From Elusimicrobiaceae bacterium (GTDB lineage Bacteria; Elusimicrobiota; Elusimicrobia; Elusimicrobiales; Elusimicrobiaceae): a DNA stretch of 64,000 bases. The notes beneath the pieces are model-generated. The model was not told the DNA's origin. It made no database searches and saw only the letters and a list, made by a program, of their open reading frames with translations. Positions 57,601 through 64,000 of the stretch are shown piece by piece (position 1 is the first letter of the stretch; each line of letters starts with the position of its first letter). The stretch is taken from contig JAFYXM010000002.1 of the NCBI GenBank assembly GCA_017546175.1, forward strand, positions 25,580 to 89,579, written 5' to 3'. The position numbers were made by a program, and so were the translations under genes.

Positions 57601-60072
57601 AATTTTGCCAGTCAAGAGAAAAATTTGGCTTTGGCGGCGCAAGCTATTGTCAATTATCAACGTTTGGAGCAGGGAATTTCCGAAACAAAGAAGCAATACC
57701 TTAGCAAATACGGTTCTACAGCCGAAGCTTTGCCTGTGGTAAATATGTATAAGGAACCCTCCATTTTTAGTGCTTCTTTCCGTGGTCGGGTAATATCTGC
57801 CTATCACTATTGGTTAAAGAAACAAATAGAGGCCGAAACTGATCCGGAAACAATCGTCTTCTTGGAAGAAAAGAGAATGCAAGCAATTGACTGGCACGAT
57901 GAAGTGATGCACTCTTGGCAGATATATCCTGAAAATCACGCACTAAGCGGGGCCGCTGCCTTAAGGAAGTACTTAAAAACTTTAGCAGCACAAAAAGAAT
58001 CTTTCACGGCTTTTCAAGCGGCAGAGTATGATATATTGGAGTATGCCCTTTATAGTAAAATCCAATTCTTTCCGGAAGAATCTATTCCTTTGCAAAATAG
58101 ATTGGTCATGTTATCTCAATCACAAGAAACGGCTCATAGTGTTTTCTTAATAGGAGATGATTTTACTCCAGCTGATATTTGGGGAAGAAAAACTGCTTTA
58201 GGTTTTCATAATCCGACATTTCTAAGAGAGAGATCTGTAGAAGAAGCTGTGAAACATTTTGTATCTAATCAAGAAAATGTGCTTTTGGTTCATGCTCATG
58301 GTGGTATTGATAAAAAAGGTGCTTGGAAAGCAGCTTTAGTATGGTCAGAAGAAAGCTTACATCCGGAATATAGCATTAGTGCATCTGAGTTGATGAAGCA
58401 GCTTTCAAGCTCCAGTTCTGCTCATACTTCAGTGTATATGAACGCGTGCTTTTCTGGCCAATTCTTAGATGAAATCCAATCCTCAGAAATACAAAATCAA
58501 TATGAAGGTGTTTTAAAACATACAGATTTTTATGTTACAGCATCTAAAAATCAGCGTACCATGCCGGAAAATTTACCTGCTGAGTGGAAACAGGGTACAA
58601 CTCGCCAAAAACTTTTGGGGAAGGTTTTGCAACGTATGCGTTTCAACGGGGATGGCTTGGCTGCCCGTGTATTAATAGATGGAGAAGAAATTTATCCTTT
58701 GCAAGAAAGTGTAAAGCGTTTGGAAGAAGACAGTAAGGGGTTTTTTGTCAGCCGAGAAAAGAAGGAGATGTTAGAGGCTTTGAAACTTTTGTTAAGGTTA
58801 GCTAATGCCGCTTCTCAAGAGGAAGTGATGTCTACTGTCAAGAAATTTGAAAAAGAATTCATAGGTCATGTTGTGTATTTAGGTGATAGCGATATAGAAG
58901 AATTTGCAGCCTTTGGTTGGGGTATCGATGAACTGGAATATTATGATTTTGACTTTAATTTTCCATTTATTGTTCTGGAAAAACAATGGGTAGATTATGT
59001 GTATTCTGTGGCGGTGGAACTGTTTAGCAAAGTGGGCAATATCTCTTTACCTCAGCCGCCGGCTGAGCCTGTTGCTCAAACTCCGGCTCCCAAAATCTAT
59101 ACCGCGGCAGATTTTACGGCTGAGTTTTATTCGGAAACGACAAAGTATATCTTTAAAATGATGGATATTTCCCAACCGCTTTATGCCGTGCCGAGCTATT
59201 ATTCCACCACACCGATTATTTGGCCCGACGAAGAGCAAATAAAAGCCTTAAAAATGGATGCGGCAGATTACAACAAATATATTATTTTCAAACAATCGGT
59301 GGAAGATTTCCGCAAAGAGCTTTCTTCGGCTTTGTATTACGTGAAAAAGAATGTAAATCAATTAGACATGACTGCCCGCCGCGAATTGCAGGACCGCTTG
59401 GCAGATTTGCGCTCTGAATTAAATGTTCTTCGTCGTCGGGGAATGGAGCTTAACTCCGTAGAAGACTGGTTGAATTTCTCGTTAGAAACGGTGGCTCCTA
59501 AATTAAAAGGCCAATATATGGACTTACCCGTTTTTTCTCGTCCGGACAGAGAATACGATTCTTATAAATTTTTCTTATACAATACCCTTTCTGAGGGGGC
59601 TTTAAGAAGAACGACGCTAGACGCGCAAGCCAAGCTTTTCCCGAAAGGAATTAAAGTGGCTGTCATTAATGATACGCCCGAAATTTTGGTCCGTTATAAA
59701 AACTTATTTACTTCTACTGCTTTCTTGGAAAAAGAAAACTGGTCTTTTTACTCGGGATTGACTGATTTTTCCAAAGCTATTCTGCGCGGTGAAAAGTTTG
59801 ACTTGGTAATCACGGACTTAAACTTCACAGATGGCGGCGCCAGCTATATTGTGGCTTATTTGCGAAATGAAGGATACTTTGACACCACCATTATCGCTGC
59901 CAGCAGTATGCCCGAAAACGGTTTGGAAGAATACGGAGCTAATCTGTTTGAAAGAGGTTTTGACGGCTACTTATCCAGCATTCATATGCAGCGCGAAGAT
60001 GGAGGACAGTATCTTATCCAAGCTTTGAACAATTATTTTAAATTTAAAGAAGAAGGAAAGTGGGCTCGCTAG
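54613..60072 (+). CDS. Giant secreted protein with caspase-like (clan CD) motif pair and C-terminal receiver-like domain
   Basis: 1,819 residues; no family name recognised for the whole. Signal peptide 1-23 (cut after AWA). Residues 24-470 are mostly helical. A hydrophobic stretch lies at about 473-495, and an Ala/Thr/Pro linker at 530-575. A long helical, Gln/Glu-rich part runs to about 1170. A segment at 1172-1345 has VLLVHAHGG (His1229) and VYMNACFSGQF (Cys1279), the His-Gly then Ala-Cys pattern of clan CD cysteine peptidases (caspases, gingipain, legumain). After a Pro-rich linker (about 1480-1492) comes a receiver-like domain (1680-1810): VAVINDTPE, acceptor-like Asp1735 in DLVITDLNF, but Ser where the conserved Lys should be (FDGYLSS). 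Monocistronic. Function unknown; a surface or secreted protease is the leading idea. Confidence 0.85.
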   Translation: MKKILALSLSFCLLFSSLMPAWAVGADSAFAEDAFSAALERAIAEQIPDEEWATQPRQIEIFILYQNADLFAQMHGYPEHSKYLMNDLLESCYKSAMSAKVNGDVWKGTVKTYQWLANAGQYMQVCLDMALQDGWNGTYVTPDALASHYPMAQNRLVVRHVKQVGVSEAGVERAYRYLTGLLTLSDVCDEQDTDPNRRPHESQCEVASDAMEALAIVGMQHPSYKEKIANAIYNFMVDKNRSKMGQAAVYQGALLLIALGKHNKLKTFLQDHAHQTGGGWFLHELGYFSLEGIAALIHENKDYTRGEYLNSYTRRYSFLDTKLGDAWLGKGICAAYETAVTSVRNQYQCPYGNLYEELGMAIAQDSNHSQTASLAQWIWQNRGSLPAPLIMGLLTGGKGKWTFGAGGEEAKKELYALLSVDYTDMNEGSQRRLKIAVAEALQAHGVDNVKVSDYATRDYDKFTRYATQQWHRTVLGMFDLTLAVILLPRLLLSLGTLGARGLAALGKITHIRRVQTWGTKTATVLRQINAPASTVKKAASTSKAVSSATPPVATATPAVVEVAPIAATEQIAATGEASMKVALSEQKAAASIARMQSQVKQFSLADKQLFLNNYRFNLAQQYQIARQTGTKLSLVQREDAFYRAFQPVFQAQKEAVYSAELDALARAYTATAFTQGRVITHIPWRVRFEVGMSSLWGDVKAGLKGTLTDPRGFGSMLGVIGVGDPAFTMATTQAGASMRGLSAPIVMVADYAGGMGSKLTTLRSTVAPGLNAPRNLGMSVWSAPLSKSVVSPFSSGIYSFAEQVGPRVLFPLGVGSFTGQFNNAVVRSAYQQSPVEADGLFALQGQEYLLAGVQQTAQKKFDAQQFQQQLLPYLNTGLILGMNGFLAKWTNQINNLSLSQKITSVVEDAYNQAVAYLPNGDEKQIESKFREILTAQLTGDLASYQEAVFAALGWQSPSALAQQEEEELLRQQIEHNVAQRQKMVDQWRGVLENGFENFASQEKNLALAAQAIVNYQRLEQGISETKKQYLSKYGSTAEALPVVNMYKEPSIFSASFRGRVISAYHYWLKKQIEAETDPETIVFLEEKRMQAIDWHDEVMHSWQIYPENHALSGAAALRKYLKTLAAQKESFTAFQAAEYDILEYALYSKIQFFPEESIPLQNRLVMLSQSQETAHSVFLIGDDFTPADIWGRKTALGFHNPTFLRERSVEEAVKHFVSNQENVLLVHAHGGIDKKGAWKAALVWSEESLHPEYSISASELMKQLSSSSSAHTSVYMNACFSGQFLDEIQSSEIQNQYEGVLKHTDFYVTASKNQRTMPENLPAEWKQGTTRQKLLGKVLQRMRFNGDGLAARVLIDGEEIYPLQESVKRLEEDSKGFFVSREKKEMLEALKLLLRLANAASQEEVMSTVKKFEKEFIGHVVYLGDSDIEEFAAFGWGIDELEYYDFDFNFPFIVLEKQWVDYVYSVAVELFSKVGNISLPQPPAEPVAQTPAPKIYTAADFTAEFYSETTKYIFKMMDISQPLYAVPSYYSTTPIIWPDEEQIKALKMDAADYNKYIIFKQSVEDFRKELSSALYYVKKNVNQLDMTARRELQDRLADLRSELNVLRRRGMELNSVEDWLNFSLETVAPKLKGQYMDLPVFSRPDREYDSYKFFLYNTLSEGALRRTTLDAQAKLFPKGIKVAVINDTPEILVRYKNLFTSTAFLEKENWSFYSGLTDFSKAILRGEKFDLVITDLNFTDGGASYIVAYLRNEGYFDTTIIAASSMPENGLEEYGANLFERGFDGYLSSIHMQREDGGQYLIQALNNYFKFKEEGKWAR

Positions 60073-60122
60073 TCTTTAGAAAAAACCATTAATTATCTAT
60101 AATGAGGTTTGGGAGGAGTTTT

Positions 60123-61232
60123 ATGGAGAAATCAAAAGTATATTTTACCAGCATGCGTACTAAATTGGGCGAAGGTCTGCCCAAGAAGTTAAAACGCTTA
60201 ATTAAAGAGGCCGGAATCGGTCAAATTGATTTTAAAAATAAATTTGTAGCCATTAAAATTCACTTCGGAGAGCCGGGGAACTTGGCTTTTTTGCGCCCCA
60301 ATTATGCCACCGCCGTAGCCGAAGTGGTGCGTGAACTGGGCGGAAGACCTTTTTTGACCGATTGTAATACTTTGTATGTGGGCGGGCGGAAAAATGCTTT
60401 AGACCATTTGGAATCTGCCGCTTATAACGGCTACACCCCACAAACAACGGGCTGCCAAATTATTATCGGCGACGGGCTAAAAGGTACGGACGAAACATTG
60501 GTCCCCGTGCCGCAGGGCCGCTACGTCAAAGAAGCCAAAATCGGCCATGCAGTCATGGATGCTGATATCGTGATTTCTTTAAACCACTTTAAGGGCCATG
60601 AGTGTACCGGTACGGGCGGTGCCCTGAAAAATTTGGGCATGGGTTGCGGCTCTCGCGCCGGAAAAATGGAAATGCACAGCGCGGGCAAACCTTATGTGCA
60701 TACCGAAAAATGCGTAGGATGCGGTGCTTGCGTGCGCATTTGCGCTCATGACGCACCGAAAGTAACAAACGGCAAGGCTGCTATTGACCACGCAAAATGC
60801 GTAGGTTGCGGCCGCTGTATCGGGGTTTGCCCGACCGATGCGGTGACGGCTCCTAATGATGAATCTAATGATATTTTAAACAAAAAAATTGTGGAATATT
60901 CTTGGGCTGTGTTGGCAGGAAGACCGCATTTTCACATCAGCTTAGCCATTGATATTTCGCCTTATTGTGATTGCCACAGTGAAAACGATGCCCCCATTGT
61001 GCCGGATATCGGTATGTTTGCCTCTTTTGATCCGGTGGCCTTAGATACTGCTTGCGGAGATGCGGCCAACCGCCAGCCCGTCATGCCGGATAGTTTATTG
61101 GCTGAGCGTAAACATTGCCACGGGGATCACTTTACAGATTTGACTCCCGTTACCAACTGGCGCGTATGTGTGGAGTATGCCCAAGAAATGGGCCTTGGCT
61201 CTACCGAATACGAACTGGTAGAAATCAAATAA
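60123..61232 (+). CDS. DUF362 protein with two [4Fe-4S] ferredoxin motifs
   Basis: 369 residues. The DUF362 part (IKIHFGEPGNLAFLRPNYA near residue 45, LNHFKGHECTGTGGALKNLG near residue 160) surrounds a two-cluster ferredoxin insert: CVGCGACVRICAHDAP and CVGCGRCIGVCPTDAV near residues 198-240. The reaction is unknown; such proteins are common in anaerobes. The ATG at 60123 has GGAGGAG; a start seven codons earlier lacks one. Its TAA shares a base with the ATG of the next gene. Confidence 0.88.
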   Translation: MEKSKVYFTSMRTKLGEGLPKKLKRLIKEAGIGQIDFKNKFVAIKIHFGEPGNLAFLRPNYATAVAEVVRELGGRPFLTDCNTLYVGGRKNALDHLESAAYNGYTPQTTGCQIIIGDGLKGTDETLVPVPQGRYVKEAKIGHAVMDADIVISLNHFKGHECTGTGGALKNLGMGCGSRAGKMEMHSAGKPYVHTEKCVGCGACVRICAHDAPKVTNGKAAIDHAKCVGCGRCIGVCPTDAVTAPNDESNDILNKKIVEYSWAVLAGRPHFHISLAIDISPYCDCHSENDAPIVPDIGMFASFDPVALDTACGDAANRQPVMPDSLLAERKHCHGDHFTDLTPVTNWRVCVEYAQEMGLGSTEYELVEIK

Positions 61233-61810
61233 TGTTTCACGAAGATATTTTAGAAACCGTTACGGCGCGGACCCAACAAGGGTTTGCGCCGTTTTTGGTG
61301 GCGATAGACGGCAAATGTTGCAGCGGCAAGAGTACCTTAGCTGCTTATTTGGGGGAGAAACTGGGCGCACCTGTATTGCATATAGATGATTTTTATTTGC
61401 CCTTTGCCTACCGCACGGCTCAACGTATGGAGCAGACAGGCGGACATATAGACGCAGAGCGTTTTTGCCAAGAAGTGTTGGATCCTGTTTCCCAAGGAAA
61501 AGAAATTTTATACCGTCCCTATCGCCCACATAATGACTTTTGGGAAGCTGAGCAAAAAATACCGATTAGCCCCATTTATATTGTGGAAGGCTCTTACAGT
61601 CTGCTGCCACTGTTGGCAGATTTCTATCATTACAAAATTTTTCTGACGGTTAGTCCGTCTGTGCAACTTTCACGTCTTCTAAAAAGAGAGGGGCAAGAAA
61701 AAACGGAACAATTTTTAACCCGTTGGATTCCTGCCGAAGAAAAGTATTTTGATGCTTGTGAAGTGCGCTCCTATGCCGACGGGGCCTTTGACACTTCGCA
61801 AGAGTGGTAA
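61232..61810 (+). CDS. Uridine kinase-like P-loop kinase
   Basis: 192 residues. Walker A is VAIDGKCCSGKSTLA (near residues 23-37), followed by VLHIDDFYLP, the usual Asp-Asp substrate site of the uridine kinase/PRK group, and IYIVEGSYSLLP. The LID-like LLKREG follows. The phosphate acceptor (nucleoside, pantothenate-like or other) cannot be read from the sequence. It overlaps the DUF362 stop by 1 bp, so they are co-expressed; the link between the two activities is not clear. Confidence 0.82.
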   Translation: MFHEDILETVTARTQQGFAPFLVAIDGKCCSGKSTLAAYLGEKLGAPVLHIDDFYLPFAYRTAQRMEQTGGHIDAERFCQEVLDPVSQGKEILYRPYRPHNDFWEAEQKIPISPIYIVEGSYSLLPLLADFYHYKIFLTVSPSVQLSRLLKREGQEKTEQFLTRWIPAEEKYFDACEVRSYADGAFDTSQEW

Positions 61811-61996
61811 TTAACATCAGGATTATAGGCCCATTGTAAGAGGGTTTGTCTTTGGCGCGGTCTGCACGCTGTGTGGGCAGGGGGGCAGTTTTTGAGAATT
61901 TGCGCTTTATGATAGTAAAAAGCGCGCCTTTTATAAACTTTTGCTTCATGCTTTTTTGTAGCAAAAGTACCAAGGTGCGCCAAGTTATTTTTTAGA
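61811..61996. other. Intergenic stretch with inverted repeats, no gene
   Basis: Between convergent genes. It holds ACTTTTGC...GCAAAAGT (about 61936-61967) with a 16-base spacer, plus GCGCGCC and GGTGCGCC. Open frames here are low complexity and unlike real proteins. It may be the joint terminator region or a dispersed repeat. Confidence 0.45.
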
Positions 61997-62446
61997 TTAT
62001 TTTTCGGAATTTTTAAGCAGATTTTCCAATATTTCCGCCGCACTGCCCACCATATCGGCGCAGGGGCGTTTTTGGTAGTACTGTTGGGTGCGCGGCTGCG
62101 GGGTGGGGTCTTGCGGACCGTTCAGGCCCAAAAGCTCGCGGCAGATGATAGAGCCGTTTTGCTTTTTAAATTCTTCCGCCAGTTTTTGTACCAAAGCGTA
62201 ATGTTCAGCCTTGGCCTTTTGGTCTTTCGGGTCGGCCGAAGCGTATTTAAGCCCTGCCGCCATCAAAAGACCGCTAAACGCACCGCACACTTCGCGCATG
62301 CGGCCCATGCCACCGCCGAACGGAGTGGCTATTTTGACAGCGGTAACAGGGTCTAAGCCCAAGTCTTCGGCAAAGGCCAAAAGTACCGCTTGGGAGCAGT
62401 TATGCCCTTCTTTAAACAAAGCAGTTGCTTTTTCTTTTTTCGTCAT
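61997..62446 (-). CDS. C_GCAxxG_C_C family redox-type protein
   Basis: 149 residues matching the family's Cys pattern: HNCSQAVLLAF, FGGGMGRMREVCGAFSGLLMA (the C-GA-x2-G block, near residues 43-63), IICRELLG and RPCADMV. The function is unproven; metal or redox binding is assumed from the invariant cysteines, and members are common in anaerobes. The ATG at 62446 is 48 bp from cinA, which is transcribed the other way. Confidence 0.87.
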   Translation of the reverse strand: MTKKEKATALFKEGHNCSQAVLLAFAEDLGLDPVTAVKIATPFGGGMGRMREVCGAFSGLLMAAGLKYASADPKDQKAKAEHYALVQKLAEEFKKQNGSIICRELLGLNGPQDPTPQPRTQQYYQKRPCADMVGSAAEILENLLKNSEK

Positions 62447-62456
62447 ATTTTTATTA

Positions 62457-62462
62457 TATAAT
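62457..62462 (+). promoter_or_regulatory. -10 box of cinA
   Basis: TATAAT. Start of transcription near 62469 would leave a leader of about 25 nt that contains CGGAG. Confidence 0.55.
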
Positions 62463-62493
62463 TTATGAAACTATCGGAGATATTACAGCTATT

Positions 62494-63735
62494 ATGAAAG
62501 CAACCATTATTACTATCGGTGATGAAATTTTGTTAGGTCAAATTTTAGATACTAATTCCCGTTATATTGCGGAGCGTTTGGCAAGCCTAGGGATAGAAAC
62601 CGTACGTATGTACTCTATTTCAGATGCCGCTTGCGAGATTAAACGCGCTGTGGAGACTGCTTTGCAAGAAAGTGATGTGTGTATCGTTACGGGCGGCCTT
62701 GGGCCGACGAAGGACGATATTACCAAAAAGACTTTAGCCGAATTTTTCGGCACGGAGCTTGTCTTTCACGAAGAAGCTTATAAATGGGTAAGCGAATTTG
62801 TATCTCACTATCCCAAAGCTACTATGAACGAATGCAATCAAAGCCAAGCCTGGTTGCCGAAAGATTGCACCGTACTTCGCAACCTAAAAGGTACCGCCAG
62901 CGGTATGTGGTTTGAGAAAGGGGGGAAAATATTGGTCTGCCTACCGGGGGTACCGTTTGAAGCTGAGTATTTGACGGACGCGGAAGTTTTGCCCCGTTTG
63001 GAAAAACGCTTGGCAGGGGACCTTTTGAAATACAAAATGCTGACGGTCTTTGACGTGCCGGAAGCCTCTTTGGCACTAGATTTGAAAGGGTATGAAGAAA
63101 GTCTGCCGGAGGGAATGTCTTTAGCATATTTGCCCTCGCCTGATTTTATTCGTTTGCGTCTGACTGCCAAAGGGGTGGTAACGGCAGAACTGGAAAAATA
63201 TTGGTCTGCTTTGCAACAAGCTTTAAACGGTAAAAATTTCAATACGTCTGCCCAGTCAGCCCCGAAGGACACTTTTGCCGAGGAGCTTAGAAAACGAAAT
63301 GTTACCGTGGCTACGGCTGAAAGTTGCACAGGGGGAAACGTGGCTCATTTGATTACGGAGGTGGCAGGGTCTTCGGCTTATTTTTTAGGCGGTATTGTGT
63401 CTTATGCCAATGAAGTAAAAATCAATGTGTTGGGCGTTTCTGCCGACGATTTGAATAAACACGGCGCGGTGAGCGAGCCTGTGGCGGTGCAAATGGCACT
63501 GGGCGCGCGGCGCGTAACGGGGGCAGATTATGCCGTATCTACCACCGGTGTGGCAGGGCCGACGGGTGGCACAGCGCAAAAGCCCGTAGGCACGGTGTGG
63601 ATCGGTGTGGCAGGGCCGCATGGTGTGCACGCACGGGAATTTCATTTTTCCGCCACGCGGGAGAGAAATATCGCCAAAGCATCAGCTAAGGCTTTAGATT
63701 TACTGCTAAAAGAAATTCAAAAAGATGTAGGATAA
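62494..63735 (+). CDS. cinA: CinA-family protein (competence/damage-inducible; NMN amidohydrolase)
   Basis: 413 residues, the full two-domain type. The N-terminal MoCF-like (COG1058) domain has IITIGDEILLGQILDTNS and VTGGLGPTKDDITK; the C-terminal PncC domain has AESCTGGNVAHLITEVAGSS (near residue 282-301), YANEVKINVLGV and TGVAGPTGGT. CinA recycles pyridine nucleotide through NMN deamidation, and in some species it is induced with competence. The ATG at 62494 gives the family's usual first residues. Terminator follows. Confidence 0.95.
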   Translation: MKATIITIGDEILLGQILDTNSRYIAERLASLGIETVRMYSISDAACEIKRAVETALQESDVCIVTGGLGPTKDDITKKTLAEFFGTELVFHEEAYKWVSEFVSHYPKATMNECNQSQAWLPKDCTVLRNLKGTASGMWFEKGGKILVCLPGVPFEAEYLTDAEVLPRLEKRLAGDLLKYKMLTVFDVPEASLALDLKGYEESLPEGMSLAYLPSPDFIRLRLTAKGVVTAELEKYWSALQQALNGKNFNTSAQSAPKDTFAEELRKRNVTVATAESCTGGNVAHLITEVAGSSAYFLGGIVSYANEVKINVLGVSADDLNKHGAVSEPVAVQMALGARRVTGADYAVSTTGVAGPTGGTAQKPVGTVWIGVAGPHGVHAREFHFSATRERNIAKASAKALDLLLKEIQKDVG

Positions 63736-63751
63736 AAATATTTTTTTACCG

Positions 63752-63785
63752 AAAAAAACCCGCACTTTTAGTGTGGGTTTTTTTT
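63752..63785 (+). terminator. Terminator of cinA
   Basis: A 14-bp stem of seven A, CCCGCAC and GTGTGGG, seven T (one G-U pair), 5-base loop and T tail. Confidence 0.9.
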
Positions 63786-63881
63786 GTGATTGTTGGGTCG
63801 GCAGAAACCCAAAATATGAAAAATTGTTTATTTGTCAATAATTTGTCAAGGGTTGTTTGCCGACGGGAAAATAAAAAAGTC

Positions 63882-63908
63882 TTGACTATTTTTTTTTTTT
63901 GATACGAT
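63882..63908 (+). promoter_or_regulatory. Promoter with T12 spacer tract, next gene
   Basis: TTGACT (63882-63887), 15-bp spacer with 12 T, then TACGAT (63903-63908). Same design as the pilin promoters. The direct repeat TTTGTCAA occurs twice at about 63832-63850 upstream. Confidence 0.65.
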
Positions 63909-63916
63909 TTTGATAC

Positions 63917-64000
63917 GGGCCGCAGATGGGTTTAAAAAACCTCCTACAGTTTCCCAAAAGCGGCCCGTACAAAGGGTTAACTAACCCGAGGAGATTAAAA
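63917..64000 (+). promoter_or_regulatory. Structured 5' leader of a gene beyond the window
   Basis: Perfect 9-bp stem ACGGGCCGC (63915-63923) with GCGGCCCGT (63961-63969) enclosing a GGGTTT/AAACCT hairpin, then GGGTT-AACT-AACCC, then GAGGAG, a strong ribosome site, at the window end. The start codon lies just outside. The compact fold next to a ribosome site suggests translational control, for example a ribosomal-protein leader, but the gene is not visible. Confidence 0.55.

Noticed and set aside
61650..62043. Minus-strand open frames of about 90-107 codons
   Set aside because: They cover the repeat-like intergenic DNA and the 3' ends of both flanking genes; basic low-complexity frames without start signals.
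1..64000. CRISPR array, prophage, insertion sequence or restriction-modification system
   Set aside because: No regularly spaced repeats, transposase, integrase, phage or modification genes could be found in the translated frames.

Overview
The window reads as a chromosomal segment of a Gram-negative, fermentative, probably anaerobic bacterium. The best guess is a gut-associated member of the Elusimicrobiota (Elusimicrobium or 'Avelusimicrobium' type). Three lines support this. There are three separate single-gene type IV pilin-like loci sharing an almost identical N-terminus ([17 protein letters not shown](A/S)VALPQY), and many dispersed pilins are a known trait of that phylum. There is pyruvate:ferredoxin oxidoreductase (NifJ) plus the [FeFe]-hydrogenase maturase HydF. 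There is a full set of envelope genes (psd/pssA, lipoproteins, flippase, SpoIID-like protein). The phylum call is from memory of protein character, not from a search. No phage, IS, transposase or CRISPR array was found.

Layout. 1-4.6 kb: folC (cut by the window edge), a coiled-coil protein, ddl and a small membrane protein. 4.6-11.8 kb: tgt, queA, spoIID-like, ruvB, ruvA, ruvC and yebC on the minus strand, with a plus-strand pilin cassette lodged between ruvA and ruvC. 11.8-20.6 kb: alkD-like, tRNA-Arg, a CpXC-type protein with cca, a flippase with a DJ-1-like gene, rnhB-yraN-pnp, psd-pssA, tRNA-Leu and a NYN-domain gene. 20.7-23.8 kb: tmRNA, a phosphohexomutase, a lone receiver protein and the second pilin cassette. 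23.8-30.6 kb: ispA-dxs-LOG facing hydF, then two exported proteins of unknown function. 30.6-37.4 kb: a YbdG-type MscS channel, an AGCS symporter, lipoprotein-nadA-nadC-aminotransferase and an OsmC protein. 37.5-46.7 kb: a PLD-type lipoprotein, rimO, a TrkH/KtrB channel, a second OsmC, a Pro/Lys-rich exported protein, a duplicated tRNA-Asn 3' end, an MFS transporter, a CbpA-type DnaJ and a membrane protein with HEFSH. 46.7-54.5 kb: an ankyrin protein, nifJ, a GT9-like protein, the third pilin, a nitroreductase and a YqaA/DedA protein. 54.6-64 kb: a 1,819-residue secreted protein, DUF362 ferredoxin, a P-loop kinase, a C_GCAxxG_C_C protein, cinA, and the promoter and leader of a gene beyond the window.

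How it works together. Most genes are housekeeping. The accessory layer is the exported material: pilins, lipoproteins, low-complexity secreted proteins and the giant protein. Four sequence-level observations stand out. (1) Two pilin cassettes carry a 124-125 bp element, not linked to any known feature, whose variable parts keep base-pairing. (2) Pilin promoters have T12-T13 tracts in their spacers. (3) The giant secreted protein carries a caspase-like (clan CD) His/Cys motif pair and a C-terminal receiver-like domain. (4) The 3' end of tRNA-Asn and its terminator are duplicated around a highly folded 178-bp insert. At least eight genes also look leaderless, with a -10 box 6-7 nt before the ATG.
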